Assembly: GCA_041600795.1 (NCBI GenBank)
Contig: JBFIJJ010000123.1
Span: forward strand, 1-7,704
Direction of reading: 5' to 3'
Origin: GCA-002733105 sp041600795
Lineage (GTDB): Bacteria > Pseudomonadota > Gammaproteobacteria > Nitrosococcales > Methylophagaceae
Length of the DNA stretch: 7,704 nt
Part shown: positions 5,600-7,704 of the stretch, in pieces
Layout: the number at the start of each line of letters is the position of its first letter
How positions within the stretch are numbered: position 1 is the stretch's first letter
Notes under the pieces: generated by a model
What the model was told of the DNA's origin: nothing
The model's database searches: none
What the model saw: only the letters and a program-made list of their open reading frames with translations
Program-made: the position numbers and the translations under genes

Positions 5600-7405
5600 A
5601 TGTACAAAGGTTTAAAGGGGATAATTACTTGTGTGTTGCTGCTTGTAACACCTTTCGCCTATGCAGAAGTACCTGATACGTTGAAAGAAATTGTTCAGAA
5701 AACAATCACTACAAACCCAGAGGTGCAAGCAAAGTTTCACACCTATAGAGCTGCATTGCAAGAACAAAAAGTGGTAAAGGGTGGATACTACCCCCATGCA
5801 GACATTATTTCTAAATATGGTAGTTATGAACGATTAACACCTAATGTAGGCAATACGCAGACACCACAAAGTCAAACAGACATAGTATTACGTCAAATGT
5901 TATTTGATGGCTTTGCCACACCAGCTGAAGTCAACCGTTTAGATCACGCTGCACGTGTTCGTTATTATGAACTGCAGAGCACAATGCAAAATACCGCCTT
6001 AGATATAATCAAGGCTTATGTTGATGTCAGACGCTATCGCCAATTAAAAGCATACGCAGAGAGTAATTATGCTGTACACAAACAGCTATTTGATCGTATT
6101 GAGCAGCGTGTGCAGGCTGGTATTGCACGTCGAGTGGATTTGGAGCAAGCAAGCGGACGTCTCGCACTAGCTGAGGCAAACTTGCTAACTGAACTAACTA
6201 ATTTGCAGAATGTGACTGCGCGCTTTCAACGTTTGTCTGGCGATTTGCCACCTGAAGATTTACCACCTGTGAGATTTTTGACAGAAGGATTAGCATCTAG
6301 TGCAAATAAGTCTTTGGAAAATGCTTATCAAAAGAATCCTGATTTATTGTCTGCTATTGAGAATATTGTCGCTACACAACAAGAGGTGCGTGGCAAAAAA
6401 GGGCGGTATTTACCAAGATTAGATTTGCAGGCCAGAAAAAATCTGGATGTTAGCTCTGATGGTAGAAACAGCAGCTTAGCTGCCGATATGGTAGAGCTTA
6501 CAGCAACTTTTAACTTATTTAATGGTTTTTCAGATCAAGCTGGTATTGCGCAGTCTGCTGAGAACCTGAATCGTTCATACGACCTCAGAGACAAAGCTTG
6601 TATCGATACACGGCAAACAGTTGTAATTGCTTACAATGATGTCGTCAGTCTTACTGAGCAATTAACATATCGTAACCAGCATCAGCTCTCGATTGAAAAA
6701 GCCAGAGAAGCTTATCACAAGCAATTTGATATTGGACAAAGGACCTTGCTGGATTTATTAGATACAGAGAATGAGTATTTTCAGGCAAGACGTACTTATA
6801 CCAATACAGAAAGTGACTTGCACACTGCCTATGCGCGTACCTATGCCGGTGAAGGTGATTTGCTTGGCAAACTGGATGTTACGCGCGGTGATTTGCCAGA
6901 CCTAGGTAAGGCAGACTACAACGAAAATTATGCAGTGTGTCAGGCAGCAGCCCCAGAAATGGTGAAAGTTGACAAAGCAAGCATAGTAGCCAACGCAGAA
7001 CCGTTAAGCGTAGCAAACCAAAAAATGCTAGCTAACAACGAGCCAGCAAAAGTTGTGATGTCTGATAAAGTTATTCCTGATGTGCAATTTGAAACCAACA
7101 GCGCTATTATTAAGTCTGTATCTTTCCCTGTTTTAGATAATGCATATAAAACGCTGGTGGAGTGGGGTAATTCAGGTGTTGAGGTAGCTGGGCACACGGA
7201 TAAACGCAATACATCAGATGCTGATTACAATCAACGCTTATCAGAGCGTCGCGCGCAAGCGGTGAGTGATTATTTAATCAAAAAAGGTATAGACGCAAAA
7301 CGCATGACTGTTAAAGGGTATGGTTTTTCAATGCCTATTGCAGAAAATGATCCTATTACAGGTAGCGCAGAAAACCGTCGCGTCGAATTGATCCGACAAA
7401 AATAA
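5600..7405 (+). CDS. TolC-family outer-membrane channel fused to a C-terminal OmpA peptidoglycan-binding domain
   Basis: The product is 601 residues. Residues 1-22 are a signal peptide ending AYA. Residues about 23-430 form an outer-membrane efflux (TolC) protein with its two structural repeats visible: TNPEVQAKF (38-46) then GGYYPHADI (61-69), and KNPDLLSAI (245-253) then GRYLPRLDL (268-276). The channel ends with the typical QRTLLDLLDTENEYFQARR region (380-398). A linker at about 431-491 leads to an OmpA-like domain (about 492-601) with VAGHTD (529-534), NQRLSERRAQAV (544-555) and ENRRVEL (591-597). D534 and R551 align with the Asp and Arg that bind the diaminopimelate of peptidoglycan in OmpA. 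Ordinary TolC/LapE/AggA channels are about 430-480 residues and lack this domain. Beside a LapA-type adhesin and lapD/lapG it is most likely the channel of the adhesin's type I exporter, anchored to the cell wall. Export of another substrate cannot be excluded. Confidence 0.93.
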   Translation: MYKGLKGIITCVLLLVTPFAYAEVPDTLKEIVQKTITTNPEVQAKFHTYRAALQEQKVVKGGYYPHADIISKYGSYERLTPNVGNTQTPQSQTDIVLRQMLFDGFATPAEVNRLDHAARVRYYELQSTMQNTALDIIKAYVDVRRYRQLKAYAESNYAVHKQLFDRIEQRVQAGIARRVDLEQASGRLALAEANLLTELTNLQNVTARFQRLSGDLPPEDLPPVRFLTEGLASSANKSLENAYQKNPDLLSAIENIVATQQEVRGKKGRYLPRLDLQARKNLDVSSDGRNSSLAADMVELTATFNLFNGFSDQAGIAQSAENLNRSYDLRDKACIDTRQTVVIAYNDVVSLTEQLTYRNQHQLSIEKAREAYHKQFDIGQRTLLDLLDTENEYFQARRTYTNTESDLHTAYARTYAGEGDLLGKLDVTRGDLPDLGKADYNENYAVCQAAAPEMVKVDKASIVANAEPLSVANQKMLANNEPAKVVMSDKVIPDVQFETNSAIIKSVSFPVLDNAYKTLVEWGNSGVEVAGHTDKRNTSDADYNQRLSERRAQAVSDYLIKKGIDAKRMTVKGYGFSMPIAENDPITGSAENRRVELIRQK

Positions 7406-7423
7406 CCATGCGAATAAACAAAT

Positions 7424-7449
7424 AAAAGGAGGCATTAGCCTCCTTTTTT
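7424..7449 (+). terminator. Intrinsic terminator of the TolC-OmpA gene
   Basis: A perfect stem GGAGGC (7428-7433) and GCCTCC (7438-7443) with loop ATTA is followed by six T (7444-7449). Four A before the stem pair with the T-tract. It lies 18 bases after the stop codon and separates this gene from the tRNA unit. Confidence 0.92.
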
Positions 7450-7512
7450 AATTCATTCATACAGGCAAATCAATAAAGGGTATTATTTTTTATAAAACGA
7501 TAATAAAAAGCC

Positions 7513-7534
7513 GTATTTTTACTTATAAAAATAC
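7513..7534. repeat. Perfect 9-base inverted repeat upstream of the tRNA promoter
   Basis: GTATTTTTA (7513-7521) and TAAAAATAC (7526-7534) are exact complements separated by CTTA. The repeat covers the place where the -35 element of the tRNA promoter should lie. It could be an operator, an AT-rich upstream element or chance; nothing shows which. Confidence 0.5.
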
Positions 7535-7542
7535 AGGGATGG

Positions 7543-7551
7543 TGTTAGAAT
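7543..7551 (+). promoter_or_regulatory. Extended -10 promoter of the tRNA-Leu gene
   Basis: TGTTAGAAT contains a TAGAAT -10 hexamer (7546-7551) with the extended TGN motif just before it. It is followed by a GC-rich stretch (CGCACCGCGCC), as in stable-RNA promoters under stringent control. The -35 is poor (TTATAA at 7523-7528, 17-base spacing). Transcription would start near 7558. The leader can form a hairpin from GCGCC (7559-7563) and GGCGC (7573-7577) before the mature tRNA. Confidence 0.6.
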
Positions 7552-7611
7552 ACGCACCGCGCCGAAGGTCATGGCGCACATAAAATGTTTTCATAAGAAA
7601 ACTAATCACCC

Positions 7612-7699
7612 GCCCGGGTGGTGAAATTGGTAGACACAAGGGACTTAAAATCCCTCGGCCATTGCGGCCGTGCCGGTTCGATTCCGGCCCCGGGCACCA
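7612..7699 (+). tRNA. tRNA-Leu, anticodon UAA
   Basis: All arms of a class II tRNA are visible. The acceptor stem is GCCCGGG (7612-7618) with CCCGGGC (7689-7695), then discriminator A and an encoded CCA (7697-7699). The anticodon stem AGGGA/TCCCT (7639-7643, 7651-7655) encloses the loop CTTAAAA with anticodon TAA (7646-7648). A long variable arm CGGCC/GGCCG (7656-7660, 7666-7670) and the T arm GCCGG/CCGGC with loop TTCGATT (7677-7683) follow. The long variable arm and A discriminator fit leucine; it would read UUA and, by wobble, UUG. All 88 bases lie inside the window. Confidence 0.97.
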
Positions 7700-7704
7700 T
7701 TTTA

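Noticed and set aside
5612..5797. 61-residue open frame on the minus strand
   Set aside because: Antisense to the signal peptide and first helix of the TolC-OmpA gene, with no supporting features.
6940..7209. 89-residue open frame on the minus strand
   Set aside because: Antisense to the linker and OmpA domain of the TolC-OmpA gene; its apparent hydrophobicity mirrors the opposite strand.
7612..7699. tRNA-Leu as an integration site of a mobile element
   Set aside because: No integrase gene and no second copy of the tRNA 3' end are visible in the window; sequence to the right is cut off after five bases.

Overview
The window looks like a chromosomal segment of an AT-rich Gram-negative proteobacterium. 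It carries an RTX adhesin, an outer-membrane TolC-type protein with a signal peptide, a LapD-type c-di-GMP receptor, a LapG-type periplasmic protease and a class II tRNA-Leu with an encoded CCA end. A low-GC beta- or gammaproteobacterium (for example a Methylophilaceae-like genome) would fit, but the sequence alone does not settle the taxon. There is no phage, transposon or CRISPR signature.

Layout from left to right. Positions 1-2193 (+) are the C-terminal part of a very large RTX adhesin, open at the left edge. It holds beta-sandwich repeat domains, one of which appears split by an insertion, then 13 calcium-binding nonapeptides and a type I secretion signal. A long inverted repeat without a U-tract follows at 2196-2244. 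A small gene of unknown function sits at 2338-2664 (+). A symmetrical hairpin at 2681-2710 is shared with the convergent gene to its right. Next comes a leftward pair, lapG (5390-4665) then lapD (4644-2725), separated by 20 bases and read from a recognisable sigma70-type promoter at 5462-5434. An AT-rich divergent spacer (5391-5599) precedes a rightward gene (5600-7405) for a TolC-family channel that continues into a C-terminal OmpA-type peptidoglycan-binding domain. That gene has its own terminator. The window closes with a promoter and tRNA-Leu(UAA).

How the genes work together, by analogy with the Pseudomonas Lap and Shewanella Bpf systems: the adhesin is secreted by a type I system whose outer-membrane channel is probably the 5600-7405 product, and it is kept on the cell surface through an N-terminal retention module outside this window. 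LapG would cut that module and release the adhesin. LapD, whose GGDEF and EAL domains have lost catalytic motifs, would bind c-di-GMP in the cytoplasm and sequester LapG in the periplasm, so high c-di-GMP means attachment. The inner-membrane ABC transporter and membrane-fusion protein are not in the window.

The most unusual items are the TolC-OmpA fusion, the possible insertion domain in the adhesin, the uncharacterised 108-residue gene inside the locus, and the TTG start of lapG.
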